Assembly (NCBI RefSeq): GCF_963678635.1
Contig: NC_087070.1
Coordinates: forward strand, 5,740,539 to 5,804,538
Length of the DNA: 64,000 nt
Direction of reading: 5' to 3'
DNA from: Symsagittifera roscoffensis
Taxonomy: Eukaryota; Xenacoelomorpha; Acoela; Convolutidae
Shown: positions 11,000 to 24,100 of the stretch, piece by piece
Numbering within the stretch: position 1 is the first letter of the stretch
Layout of the letters: each line of letters starts with the position of its first letter
Notes under the pieces: model-generated
Seen by the model: the letters and a program-made list of their open reading frames with translations, nothing else
The model's database searches: none
Told to the model about the DNA's origin: nothing
Made by a program: the position numbers and the translations under genes

Positions 11000-13900
11000 C
11001 CTTTTATCACTTTTATTGTAACCAAGTCATAAGGTTCAAATAAAAAAAATTTTTGTTTTTTTCGAACCTCAGTTAAACAAACCTTTACTTGCGGCTTTCA
11101 GAAAAAAATGACAGAATGATTGTGTTTATGGTGTTGTATTCTCGAAAAAATTTACAGAAACTTTTAACTTTTTCTCTAAAAAAATTAACTAGCTTTTTAA
11201 CAAGCATTAGATTTCAAAGGCAAGACTATGGAAAATTGACTGAATAATAAACAGCTCATGGATGTTCGCTGTTCGTATTTGTGTTATTTAAGCGAGTTCC
11301 TATGTGAGGCGATCGTGTGGCTTTTCATGTGCGCAATGCATTTCTCAATGAACATTGAAGAGAGACAATAAAATTTAAAACTTTTATAAGTAGTTATCTT
11401 ATTTGTGAAAGAGAAATTGAATACATTTCAGGCCGATTCAAGTGCATTTTTAATGCGAGACGGTCAAAATTGTGATTCTTCTACGTTTTAGTAACCAAGG
11501 TTTTTGTCATTTGTGTTCGTTTACGAACACAACCAAAGATTTTGAGAAATTAAAATGAAAAAGAAAAAAACCAAACATTTTGGTTTATGGAAAAATGCTG
11601 GTCAAACCATTGTCATATGAAAAGCCACTAATCACAGACCTTCCATGCAATTTTCTGCACTAGCATGAAAAGTGTAATTTTAGCATTTTTCCATACATGA
11701 AAATGTATGATTAGCATATTCAGTCAACCCCGGTCTCCTCACAAAATACAATAAAAAAGTTTCAATACTTCTTTCACTTCGAAGGTTTACTGGATAAAAA
11801 GAAACGTTTGCAAAAAATATCAATAAATTGCGGAGAATAAGTCCTTGAGCTATCTCAAATTTTATCCACAAACAGTAACATAATACTTCCTTAAAATCAT
11901 TCGTTTCAAAACATAAACAAAAAACAAGACTTTACCAGCTCACCCTTACCTAGTTAATGTTCTAATTCAGATCTGAAAGAACCTTTTTCGAATCGAAATT
12001 TCCAATTTGAAATAGGTTGTGAAAAATTAACCAGCCCGCCCTTCCTAGTAAATGTTCTAATTCAGATCTGAAATAAACTTTTTCAGATTCAAATTTCAAA
12101 TCTGAAATAGATTGTGAATTGATAAATTAACGCTTGGTTATTAGAAAATCGAATTTGGGCGAAGAAGTAGAAAAAACCATTTCGAGCGCGAACAGTTTTT
12201 CTTTTCTTTAAAGTTTGTATTGATACGTGGCAAAAAATTAAACGTTGTTTTTTGTTTAATGATTTCAATTGTTGTTTAAACAGGCATTCAAAATATCTTG
12301 ACTACTTCTAAATGTAAAACGATTGCGTCAAAACTTTTAATTTGAGATTATAATTATTTCCGCCCATGCTTTTTAGGTTTTCACGAAGTAAGACATTTTA
12401 GTTGAATAATTATAAAGATAATTTCAAACAAAAGAAATTATACTTAAAAAATTACCCGTAACTAACCAAGGCCTCTATAATTTGTAGAGAAACTATATAT
12501 AGATATCTAACCTAATTTTCTGTGCTTTTTTTCTCGAAAAATTTTACAGGAACAATCAACTTTTTTCTCCAAAAAAATTAACTAGCTTTTTAACAAGCAT
12601 TAGATATCAAAAGCCAAACTATGGAAAATTGGCTGACATAGAAACAGTTTATGAAATTTTGCTGCTCGTATTTGTATTAATTAGGCGACTTGATAGGCGA
12701 CTTCTTTCACTTTGAAGATTTACTGGATAATAAGAAACGTTTGGAACGAATATCCATAAATATCGGAGAATAAGTCCTTGAACTATCATAATTTTTATCC
12801 ACAAACGTTAACAAAATACTTCCATAAAATCATTCTTTTCAGAACATAAAAAAATCAGCCTTAACCAGCCCACCCTACTTAGTAAATGTTCTAATCCAGA
12901 TCTGAAATATTTTTTTTTCAGATTCAAATTTGAAATCTGAAATAGATTGTGAAATGATAAATTAACGCTTGGATATTAGGAAATCGAATTTGGGCGAAGA
13001 AGTAGAAAAAATAATTTCGAGCGCGAACAGTTTTTCTTTTCTTTAAAGTTTGTATTGATACGTGGCAAAAAAATAAACGTTGTTTTTTGTTTAATGATTT
13101 CAATTGTTGTTTAAACAGGCATTCAAAATATCTTGACTACTTCTAAATGTAAAACGATTGCGTCAAAACTTTTAATTTGAGATTATAATTATTTCCGCGC
13201 ATGCTTATTAAGTTTTCAAGAAGTAAGTCGTTTTCGTTGAATATGTATAGATTATTTCAAACAGTAGAAAATATACTTAAGAGTTTACACGTAACCAACC
13301 AAGGCCTCTATAATTTGTATAAAAACGATTTAAAGATATCCAACCTAGTTTTCTGTGCTTCCTGTCAGGGGGTGGAGCTAGGATTCGCTTTCAGAAGAAA
13401 TGACAGAATGTTTGTGTTTATGGTGTTTTTTCTCGAAAAATTTTACAGAAACATTTAACTTTTTTCTACAAAAAAATAACTAGCTTTTTAACTAGCATTA
13501 GATATCAAAGGCAAAACTAGGGAAAATTGACTGACTAATAAACAGCTCATGATTTTTTGCTGCTCGTTTTTGTATTATTTAGGCGTCTTGATAGGTGAGT
13601 CAGATCTTTGAAAAGACATTCGGGGCGGTTCTAGGATTAAAAGGAAGTTTTAAAATGCAGATTCTGAATTTTTCAGATTCAAACTTCAAATCAGAATCGA
13701 TTCCAGTGCGAAACCTTCTTCAGTTAAAAAGACCATTACTTGCGGCTTTCAAAAAAATGATGGATTGTTTGTGCTCGTGGTGGTTTGCTGTTCGTATTTC
13801 TATAATTTAGGCGAGTTGATAGTTGAGGCAATCGTGTGGTTTTTTATGTGCGCTATGCATTGCTCAATGAACATTAATGAGGGACAATAAAATTTAAAAA

Positions 13901-14510
13901 TTTTATAATTTTAGTTATTTTATTTATGAAAGAGAGATTTAATATATTTCAAGCCGTTTCCAATGCGAGACGGTCAAACCTTTGGTTAATCCTCGCTTGA
14001 GTAACCAAGGTTTTTGTAACTTTTTGTTCGGTTACAAACACAACCAAAAAAGCTGCGAAATTAAAACGAAAATGAAAAAATCAAAGTTTTTGTTTTATGG
14101 AAAAATGCTAGTCGAACAATATCCATATATGAAAAGTCGCTAATCATAGACCTTCCATGCATTTTTCTGTACTTGTATGAAAAGTGTATTATTTGTATTT
14201 TTCCATACATGAAAAGGTTGATTCGCAATTTTTGTCAATCCCGGTCTCTAAACAAAACACAATGAAAAAGTTTCAATCCTTCTTTCATTTTGAAGATTTA
14301 CTTTATCCAAAAGAACATTATCCAAAAATTTTAAAAAAATCCTTAATTTCAGAACGAAAAATAAAAAACCAGCCTTAACCAGCCCACCCTTACCTAGTAA
14401 ATGTTCTAATTCAGATGTGAAATAACCTTTTTCAAATCAAGATTTCAACTTTGAAATAGATTGTGAAAAGTTAAAATAACGCTAGGATACTTTAGGAATG
14501 ATTTAGATTT
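11000..14510. other. Family A array, units lacking the SSP ORF
   Basis: Contains unit starts near 12157 and 12992 and module fragments. Both lack the SSP ORF and the GC-rich module. Open frames here (for example 13201-13458, 13595-13810) fall across repeat modules and are not conserved between units, so they are not called. Confidence 0.5.
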
Positions 14511-15043
14511 AAAAAGTCCATTTCATACCTAATTTCAGATCTAAAACTTACTTTTTCTTGCTTATTTTAATGATTTTGACACAATTGTTGCCAATTTTGA
14601 TACTTTGGTATTTGATAGTTTCTGCTAGCTACTAGCAGGTAATCAGCAAAGTGTACAATGGGACACTGCCAAAATATGTTTCATCAAGCAGAAAATGAAC
14701 AAAGGAAACGCTTAAGTAGCGCATGAAAATCAAAACAAATTATCAGGTCTTCTAAGATTTTTTTATCACAGTTGAAAAAGAGTTTTAGAACGAAAAAGGG
14801 TGTTTAATAAATTGTTCAGAATGTTTTTTTAACGCTAGTTAGTTTAAACATAATTGTGTATTGCAGAAAAATCAAAAGTAAAAACTCAATTATTTGCTCC
14901 AAGTTCATTATAATTATTCGGATCAAATTTTGGATCTGATATTTTGTTTTTTAAGACTATTTAAGATCTGAAATTTTTTGTTTCAGATTCAAATTTTAGA
15001 TCTGAAAGTTTCAAATTCTTATCCATGTAAAAATAATCTGTTA
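14511..15043. other. Downstream flank of the minus-strand five-exon gene
   Basis: AT-rich with repeated 'AGATCTGAAA' motifs. A short perfect hairpin CTGCTAG-cta-CTAGCAG lies near 14620-14637. No gene seen. Confidence 0.4.
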
Positions 15044-15150
15044 TCATTGTCTTTCTGGAGGTGAACAAATGCATTCAGTTCGAGGGCTATATTTTGATTT
15101 GATAAGAAAAAAAAACGTTTGCTCAACCAGTGTAGCATCTTTATCATTCT
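15044..15150 (-). CDS. Probable last exon of the predicted secreted protein gene
   Basis: The phase fits exon 4 and the frame (ENDKDATLVEQ ... CSPPERQ, stop) looks coding. The acceptor ACGAGCAG lacks a T-rich tract, so this exon is the least certain of the five. Confidence 0.45.
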
Positions 15151-18100
15151 CTGCTCGTTTTTGTCCAGTATTCAATTTTACAACTCTATTGAAACTAGCT
15201 GCACTTACCAACTTTCCAGCCCACTGGTTCGAATGAAAGTGTGACGCTAAAACCAAATTGAAGTTGTGGTTTGTTCTCCACGGAAACAATTTTAGCATTG
15301 GTGCCGCTGAAATACAAAAATTAAATTAGTTCTTCAAAGTTAGATATAAAATTAGAACGACTTCAAGGTTGCATTATGGATGATTTTTTTAAAATTAATA
15401 AATGCTTTCTATGACTGTTTCTGCCAACCAGAACTATATTTTTATCAACTGCAATGGCATGAATGGTAATCGCTTTTTAAAATGTTTTTTTATTTAACTT
15501 CATGAAATCCTTAGAATGCAGAAAAAATGGTAATTAATAGCTAGTATCTTGAAATTGATTAGTAAAAAGCGAGGCTTATAGAGTTTAGGCAAAAGAATGA
15601 TGAACTCAAGGAGGCCAAAATCAATTTTGATTTTAGCCTCGTTGATTCTAGTTTCAATTTTTAAACTTGGACAAAATATATTTTTTTATCCCACAAGATC
15701 GCGAAAAAAAAACAAGTTTTTAACTAGAGATCATTTGAGTTTTCTGAATTTTGTTTTCTGAGTTTTCTGGTTATTTGAGTTTTGTTAATAACCTTCGGAG
15801 TTTGCTTTTTTTCGCAACTTTTCGAAATAAAATTCATCCGCGAATTCACACAGTTTTGGAACAAAGTTCCATACTGCTAAAATTCTGCAACACTTTGATA
15901 TTTATAAAATGGAACATATTTATAAAAATGGAAGTTTTACCTGATTTGAGCTTTTATAACAATATAGCCACTGCCATCGAGATGGTCAATTCGAACCGTT
16001 TTGGTTGCGTATTTCTTGCATTTTCCCAAGATCTTTGCCGAGAACTCCATTTGCATCATAGAATGGAATGAGGCCTTGCTTTTAAGACAAACTTTGAGAA
16101 AGTCGTTCCTATCGGGGTCACAGTTCACAGCTCCTGAAAAGAAGCTATTCCTATTATTTTTTTAAAAGCTTACATTTTTTCAATGGGCAGCTGGTTTCGA
16201 GTTTTTTGATGTTTATGTACATCTAAACCATTCTAAAAAAGTGTAAAATCACTGATACAAAATCTTTTTACTGGTTTAAAAAATCTGTTTACCATATTTT
16301 TGAACCAATTATTTTTAAGAATAGACTCGCATGTAGCCGAATCGCATTTGGCGAGAACAATGGGTCAAAAATTCAGTGACTGGCATGAAAATTTCATAGG
16401 TATTAATTGATTATAATGGATTTTCGTCGACTAAAATGTTGTCTATATAATCTATTATTATGTCAAATTTAGACCACGTAATCGATTTTCAATCGATTAT
16501 AATCGAATATTTCGGAAAATTTTAAAACCATTATAATCCATTATAATCGATTATAATCCATTTTTGTTTTCAATATAATGGATTATTTTTAACATAAAAT
16601 CCATGAAATTTGATTAAATTCCGTAAATAATGACTCCAATTTTTTTGCAGTTTTCTGCAAAACTTGAACGAATACGTTCATCCAGGGGCGGCCAATATGT
16701 AGTAATTTTTCAAAAGTGCCCAAAACAACATCCAAAAAGTAGAACGTCCGAAACCCCCCCCCCCCCAACGTAGCCCCCTCTCTCTCTTTCTCTTTTTAGT
16801 TAGGGGACTATAGGTAATTTTTTGTAATTTTTCATAAACTCGATTGAAAATAGGAAAAATGAAATTAAGCGAGAGAACAAAATAACTAACTTAAGTTTAA
16901 CAAAATTATGAGAAATGAAGACAATCCACAAAAAGGATTGAAGAAATAGATTATAATCCATTTCAATCGATTAAAACGGATTACTTTTCTTTTTGATAAA
17001 GTTTTTTGAAAATAATCGATTATAATCAATTATAATCGATTATATTGGGATTTTATTGCCTAAAAAATATTATCGTTACAATCCATTTTCAATCGTTTAT
17101 AATAGATTATTTTCCTTATTTTATAGAAGCTGACAATGAAAATCCAAATTAATCGATTATTATCCATGAAACTTCAGTGCGGGGAGGCAAAGAAAATAGA
17201 AGCAATCCCGTAATAAATTCAGTGCTACTTGGTCTTTGGAACTAACAACAAAGAACTGTCATACACAAAACTGCAAGATGTTTTTCTGCCCCCCTCTCTT
17301 TATCTCTCGCCACAGCCAATATCAATAAAAAACCATTTTATATTGAGGCTAGACGGAATAATTACGACCAATATTAATTGTAAAAAATCAATTAAGGCAA
17401 ATAAGCTTCTTTCAACTAAATTGGAACGATTTCTAAAACTGATTAACTCTCCGCTTACGCGTTAATAGCGCAAAATATATCACGCGTTAATTGTCCCAAA
17501 GTGGTCAAAATGGCAATCTTTAAACGCCCAAAACTTTACAAAAAATAATCACAGGTGAAATATCGTTTCAAATTTGAGCTCAGGACAACAATACCTTTCG
17601 CAAAATATCAAAAAGTTCTGTCAAAAATGGCTAGTTAAAAAGTCGAAATTTGTCTAAAGAAAACAAAAACCCACCCGAGCACAAATATTCCGTTACTTTC
17701 GCATCAAAGTTCGGAACAAAACTTAGAAATGGAAAGATTTCAAACCAAAATGATTTCAGCCAATGCGAGCTATGTACTTGAACAAATTGCAACAGCATTC
17801 ACAGGAATAAAACAAGGCATTGTAGTAAAAAGCTGACCAACTAAAACTAACGCCCGTCTAACTTCGTCAGAGTGAGATAATTACAAAAGCGCCATGGTAG
17901 CAATTTTTGACCAAGTTAACATCCCACCCCTAAACACCTGTAGGGGGGAGGATGTTAACTTGGTTCTAAATGAGAATTTTCAGCCAATCAGAATCGAGCA
18001 TTTTACATGAAGCGCTTTGCAAAATTAATTTATATTGAACGGTGGGGTGGAGGATCTTAATTTGGTCTATTGGGGGGATGTAAACTTGATGCGCAATTTT

Positions 18101-21100
18101 AGCTTCATAGCAGATGAACAAATTATTAAATACAAGCTCAATACTACCGGTTTGTTAGGGTTCCTTAAACAGTTTAGTTTGTGGCCCCGGCAACAATCTG
18201 CTAAGGCAACAAGGTGAACCAACTTTTGTAAACCAAAGTTCAAAGTTACAAAACCTTTGTATTCTGTTTGAGTAAACATTTTTGAACGAAAACCAAAACA
18301 AAACAAGACTGCTCGTATCAGGGCGAAGCCCTGAATTTTCCGACTGCCTCTTAAGGTTTATGGAGCAGTAATAACATAAAAAATTGAATGCAATAAAACA
18401 AAATGATTTTTTTTCTGAAATTTGAAATTTTTATGAAAATCATCCCCCCACAAGCCATGTAAAGTACAAAGTGATAAATTTCGCTCCTAGTAGGAAATCA
18501 ATTATACAAGTAAGCTTCCTTCGACCAGTTTGGAAGATTTCTAAGATGGATTAAATCTCCGCTAACGCGTTAACAGTGCGAAATATAGCGCGTTAATTGT
18601 CCCAAATTGGCCAAAATGGCAGTTTTTAAATCCCCACAACTTTACGAAAAATAATCACAGGTGAAACATCTTTTCAAATTTAAGCTCAGAATATTTTCGA
18701 ATGATATAAAAAACTCCGTTAAAAATGGCTAGTTAAAAAGTCGAAAATGTGTCCGAAGAAAAAATAACCCACCCCGAGCACATATATTCCGTTACTTTCT
18801 CATCGAAAGTCGAAACACACAATTGTCTTCTAGAGCCATGCTTTCTTTTGAAGTGATAACTGAATTAAATGAACGATTTTTTGAAGTTTAATTTATTTGT
18901 AAAGTTTGAAAACAGGCAATTTTTGAAACACATAATCTAAAAGTTGACAAAAATGCCCGCACTGAAAAAAAAACGGATTAAGATCGATTTTAGTATGAAA
19001 AAACTACGTTGATTAAATTTAGATCAATTTTAGCATGAAAAAGTACCTTGAATAAAAATGGATTGATTTTTTTATAAAAAAACCATCATTATTTTGAAAA
19101 GATGAAGATGATTGATTTGGATCGTTTTAAAATCGATTTGAAATGATTTTGAATCCCAGTTGTAAAAAATTGATCCAAATCAATTTTAAATCAATTTTCC
19201 CACTCTTAATTTGTTTCTATTTTTAACGGGATTCAAACGGATTTAAAACTATTTTTTTATTATGTATTTATCAATTTCGAATTCTTATTGCATTTATTCA
19301 TTGCCTATCTTTTTTCATTCTACATCTATAGCTTATTGTACTATAAAAAAAAACAAATAAAAAGACCAAAATAACGATAAAATTTTATGATTTTCTTGCA
19401 TACTTTAAGTTCAAAAACTGATCTAAATTAAACTTTTTCTTGTTTCGTTTTATAAGTTTTGCCCAAAATCCGTTTTTATTTTCATAATTTTCTATGATTT
19501 AATTGCACATAATGAAACCAAATTTTAATTTACTCTGACCCTTTTCTGGTTTGTTACATAATAGTTTGCAAAATCTAAGTTAATATATTTTTTTATGATT
19601 TCATTGCCTATTTTCGTGCTTAAAATCTGATTTAAGTAGATCATTTAATTGAATTCTATAACATCTGCACGAGTGTTTATATTTAATCAAGTGAGTCGGA
19701 AAATCTATTCAAATCGATTTAAAGGCTTTATGACTGTCTGTTTTGATTAATTCTATGATAAAAAACTTTCCGCACAAACTACCTGTAGTAAAAAATGCAG
19801 GCTCCTGGAAAGATCCGTCCAGTTTTGGATTCCTAAAATTAAGTCGGCTCACGGTACAGTGATGGGTGTCCACTGAAAAATTGGGAAGACTATACTCCAT
19901 GTTGTCGAAGTCATTTTGGGTCACCTGCAAAAATGAAACGGTCTGTTAATTGAGCTCATTTCAGGTAAATTTCTGTTATGGTTTGATTTTGAAAACTTAT
20001 TTAATATATGACCCGCATGCAGTTAGATCCAGGACAGGACAAAAAATGTCTGACAACTTTAATGTTTTTGAAAGTGCAGCTTGTACCAAAAGCAAATTTG
20101 CGATGGGCGCGGCCGAAATTTTGCTTTTTAAATCTGACCAACAATGCAAACACCGTGGCAAATTAAGAACAACTGCGACACAGTTGGCTCAAAATCAAGT
20201 AGATTACTATTTCAACTTTACAAGTCGAAATATCACGCTACCGAGTTTGAATTTATGACGGAAAATAGTTATCACTGAATGCTACCTTTAAAAAAATTAG
20301 TACATATTTTTCTATTTCAATTTTTAATAGAAATTTTGGGCTCCGCCCTTGCTGCATTATTTCCACCCGCGAGTCTTAATGTATTTATTGATCGGTGTTT
20401 TTCTCGGATTTTTAATAAGGTTGACCTCGTTTTTTGTTTTGATTAATCGGTTATCGCACTGAGTCAAGCCCATAAAATTTCATCCAATAACGGTATAAAA
20501 TTCACCCATTTTTTGGCACATGTGAACAATTTTTTCCCCTTATTATACCAAGTTGACAATTAATAACCCCCTCAAATTAAATATGGATCAACCGTACAAG
20601 TCCGATTCTGAAATTAACTTCGAGGGCAAAATAATTTGATCTATTTAATCAAAAAGCTAATCAATCCAAGATTATGAGTTAATACTTGCTTGAGCAGGAC
20701 ATTCTACGGGGAGGGGGCGTTGTTGTACGACTTATTGCACGACTTGTGGGCTACAAATTGTACGAATTTATTGTACGACTTGAACACTAGAAATTGAAGG
20801 CTCAAGGTGCATTGACGGCGGTGTGTCGACCAACATGTAAAACGAATACTAAAAAAATTTCAAAATAGAAAACTTTATCGTCAAACCCAAATATCCAAAC
20901 CCAAAACACAAACATTATCAGAATTGAAATCATTGAAAATCAAAATGAGAAATCACAATTTCTCTAGAGATTTCGAACTTTGCAGTGCTCGTTCAGTGCT
21001 CGTTCAAGCCATTACAGGTTGGGATGGGACTGACCACAATTTATGTGATATAAATTTTTTTTTGTTGGTGTCTTAAATTTTCAGTTTTCTATTTCCCAAA

Positions 21101-24100
21101 GAAACAAGTTTCAATTTGAACAGATTGTCACAGTTCTTTCAGTAAACGATGTGCCAATAAACTGATACATCGATTTTTTGGCCTACCACCGGATTATGAT
21201 CGTTGTTTTGTATTTCTGAGAAGTAAAGCTACCAAAGTTGTTCTATTCGATAAAAATTGTTGTATCAAACTTTTATGCTAGTCGAGTTTTATGCTAGTCC
21301 TTGTGTTCACCTACTTCACTGCGAGTCGAGTTTTCACTGTGAACATTCGAATGCTAGTCGAGCGTTCACTGTGAACACTCGAATGCTAGTCGAGTTTTCA
21401 CTGTGAACATTCGAATGCTAGTCGAGCGTTCACTGTGAACAATGTCTCTTCCAATTTGATTTTGAGGGAGATTGTTTGCTTGATCCTAGTGCTCGTTCAA
21501 GTCGTTTCACGTTGGGATAGGACTGACCACAATTTATGTGATATAATTTTTTTTTGTTGGTGTCTTAAATTTTCAGTTTTCTATTTCCCAAAGAAACAAG
21601 TTTCAATTTGAACAGATTGTCACAGTTCTTTCAGTTAACGATGTGCCAATAAACTGATAAATAGATTTTTTGGCCTACCACCGGATTATGATCGTTGTTT
21701 TGTATTTCTGAGAAATAAAGCTACCAAAGTTGTTCTATTCGATGAAGTTTGATGTTTCAAACTTTTATGCTAGTCGAGTTTTATGCTAGTCCTTGTGTTC
21801 ACCGACTTCAATGCGAGTCGAGTTTTCACTGTGAACATTCGAATGCTAGTCGAGCGTTCACTGTGAACACTCGAATGCTAGTCGAGTTTTCACTGTGAAC
21901 ATTCGAATGCTAGTCGAGCGTACACTGTGAACACTCGAATGCTAGTCGAGTTTTCACTATGAACATTCGAATGCTAGTCGAGCGTTCACTGTGAACACTC
22001 GAATGCTAGTCGAGTTTTCACTGTGAACATTCGATTGCTAGTCGAGCGTTCACTGTGAACACTCGAATGCTAGTCGAGTTTTCACTGTGAACATTCGATT
22101 GCTAGTCGAGCGTTCACTGTGAACACTCGAATGCTAGTCGAGTTTTCACTGTGAACATTCGAATGCTAGTCGAGCGTTCACTGTGAACACTCGAATGCTA
22201 GTCGTATTTTCACTGTGAACATTCGAATGCTAGTCGAGCATTCACTGTGAACACTCGAATGCTAGTCCAGTTTTCACTGTGAACATTCGATTGCTAGTCG
22301 AGCGTTCAATGCGAACACTCGAATGCTAGTCGAGTTTTCAGTTTTCACTGTGAACTTTCGAATGCTAGTCGAGCGTTCACTGTGAACACTCGAATGCTAG
22401 TCGAGTTTTCACTGTGAACATTCGAATGCTAGTCGAGCGTTCACTGTGAACACTCGAATGCTAAACGAGTTTTCACTGTGAACATTCGAATACTAGTCGA
22501 GCGGTCACCATGAACACTCGAATGCTAGTCGAGTTTTCACTGTGAACATTCGAATGCTAGTCGAGCGTTCACCGTGACCACTCGAATGCTAGTCGAGTTT
22601 TCACGGTGAACATTCGAATGCTAGTCGAGCGTTCACTGTGAACACTCGAATGCTAGTCGAGCGTTCGCCGTGAACACTCGAATGCTTGTCGAGCGTTCAC
22701 CGTGAACACTCGAATGCTAGTCGAGCGTTCACCGTGAACACTCGAATGCTAGTCGAGTTTTCACTGTGAACATTCGAATGCTAGTCGAGCGTTCATTGTG
22801 AACACTCGAATGCTAGTCGAGCGTTCTTCGTGAACACTCGAATGCTAGTCGAGCGTTCACCGTGAACACTCGAATGCTAGTCGAGCGTTCACTGTGAACG
22901 TTCGAATGCTAGTCGAGTTTTCACTGTGAACATTCGAATGCTAGTCGAGCGTTCACTGTGAACACTCGAATGCTAAACGAGTTTTCACTGTGAACATTCG
23001 AACACTAGTCGAGCGGTCACCATGAACACTCGAATGCTAGTCGAGTTTTCACTGTGAACATTCGAATGCTAGTCGAGCGTTCACCGTGACCACTCGAATG
23101 CTAGTCGAGTTTTCACGGTGAACATTCGAATGCTAGTCGAGCGTTCACTGTGAACACTCGAATGCTAGTCGAGCGTTCGCCGTGAACACTCGAATGCTTG
23201 TCGAGCGTTCACCATGAACACTCGAATGCTAGTCGAGCGTTCACCGTGAACACTCGAATGCTAGTCGAGCGTTCACCGTGAACACTAGAATGCTAGTCGA
23301 GTTTTCACTGTGAACATTCGAATGCTAGTCGAGCGTTCACCGTGAACACTAGAATGCTAGTCGAGTTTTCACTGTGAACATTCGAATGCTAGTCGAGCGT
23401 TCAACGTGAACACTCGAATGCTAGTCGAGTTTTCACTGTGAACATTCGAATGCTAGTCGAGCGTTCATTGTGAACACTCGAATGCTAGTCGAGCGTTCTT
23501 AGTGAACACTCGAATGCTAGTCGAGCGTTCACCGTGAACACTCGAATGCCTAGTCGAGCGTTCATCGTGAACACTCGAATGCTTGTCGAGCGTTCACGGT
23601 GAACAATGTCTCTTCCAATTTGATTTCGAGGGAGATTGTTTGCTTGATCCAAGTGCTCGTTCAAGCCATTACACGTTGGGATAGGACTGACCACAATTTA
23701 AGTGATATAAATTTTTTTTTGTTGGCGTCTTAAATTTTCAGTTTTCTATTTCCCAAAGAAACAAGTTTCAATTTGAACAGATTGTCACGGTTCTTTCAGT
23801 TAACGATGTGCCAATAAACTGATACATAGATTTTTTGGCCTACCACCGGATTATGATCGTTGTTTTGTATTTCTGAGAAATAAAGCTACCAAAGTTGTTC
23901 TATTCGATGAAATTTGATGTTTCAAACTTTTATGCTAGTCGAGTTTTATGCTAGTCCTTGTGTTCACCGACTTCACTGCGAGTCGAGTTTTCACTGTGAA
24001 CATTCGAATGCTAGTCGAGCGTTCACTGTGAACACTCGAATGCTAGTCGAGTTTTCACTGTGAACATTCGAATGCTAGTCGAGTTTTCACTGTGAACATT

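Larger units (their letters stand above)
7130..14510. repeat. Tandem array of repeat family A, four unequal units
   Basis: The module 'GGGCGAAGAAGTAG' followed by TTCGAGCGCGAA begins units near 7137, 9407, 12157 and 12992. The landmark 'AACCAAGGCCTCTA' recurs near 7443, 9721, 12464 and 13298. The first two units (about 2.27 and 2.75 kb) contain the minus-strand SSP ORF and a GC-rich module with the hairpin 'AGCGCTTTCTCTCCTAAAGCGCT'-like arms (AGCGCTTT / AAAGCGCT at 7560-7582 and 10320-10343). The third (about 0.84 kb) and fourth lack both. A palindrome GTGTTCGTTTACGAACAC lies in the first two units. Fragments of the same family occur near 37.4, 55.7-56.8, 58.3 and 58.9 kb, so it is dispersed as well as tandem. 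Confidence 0.75.

Noticed and set aside
19950-20258. 102-codon plus-strand frame
   Set aside because: No splice or copy support; the sequence resembles a dispersed nematode repeat.
23485-23694. Minus-strand frame in the satellite
   Set aside because: Encoded by repeat half-units and a spacer; other copies of the array do not keep it.
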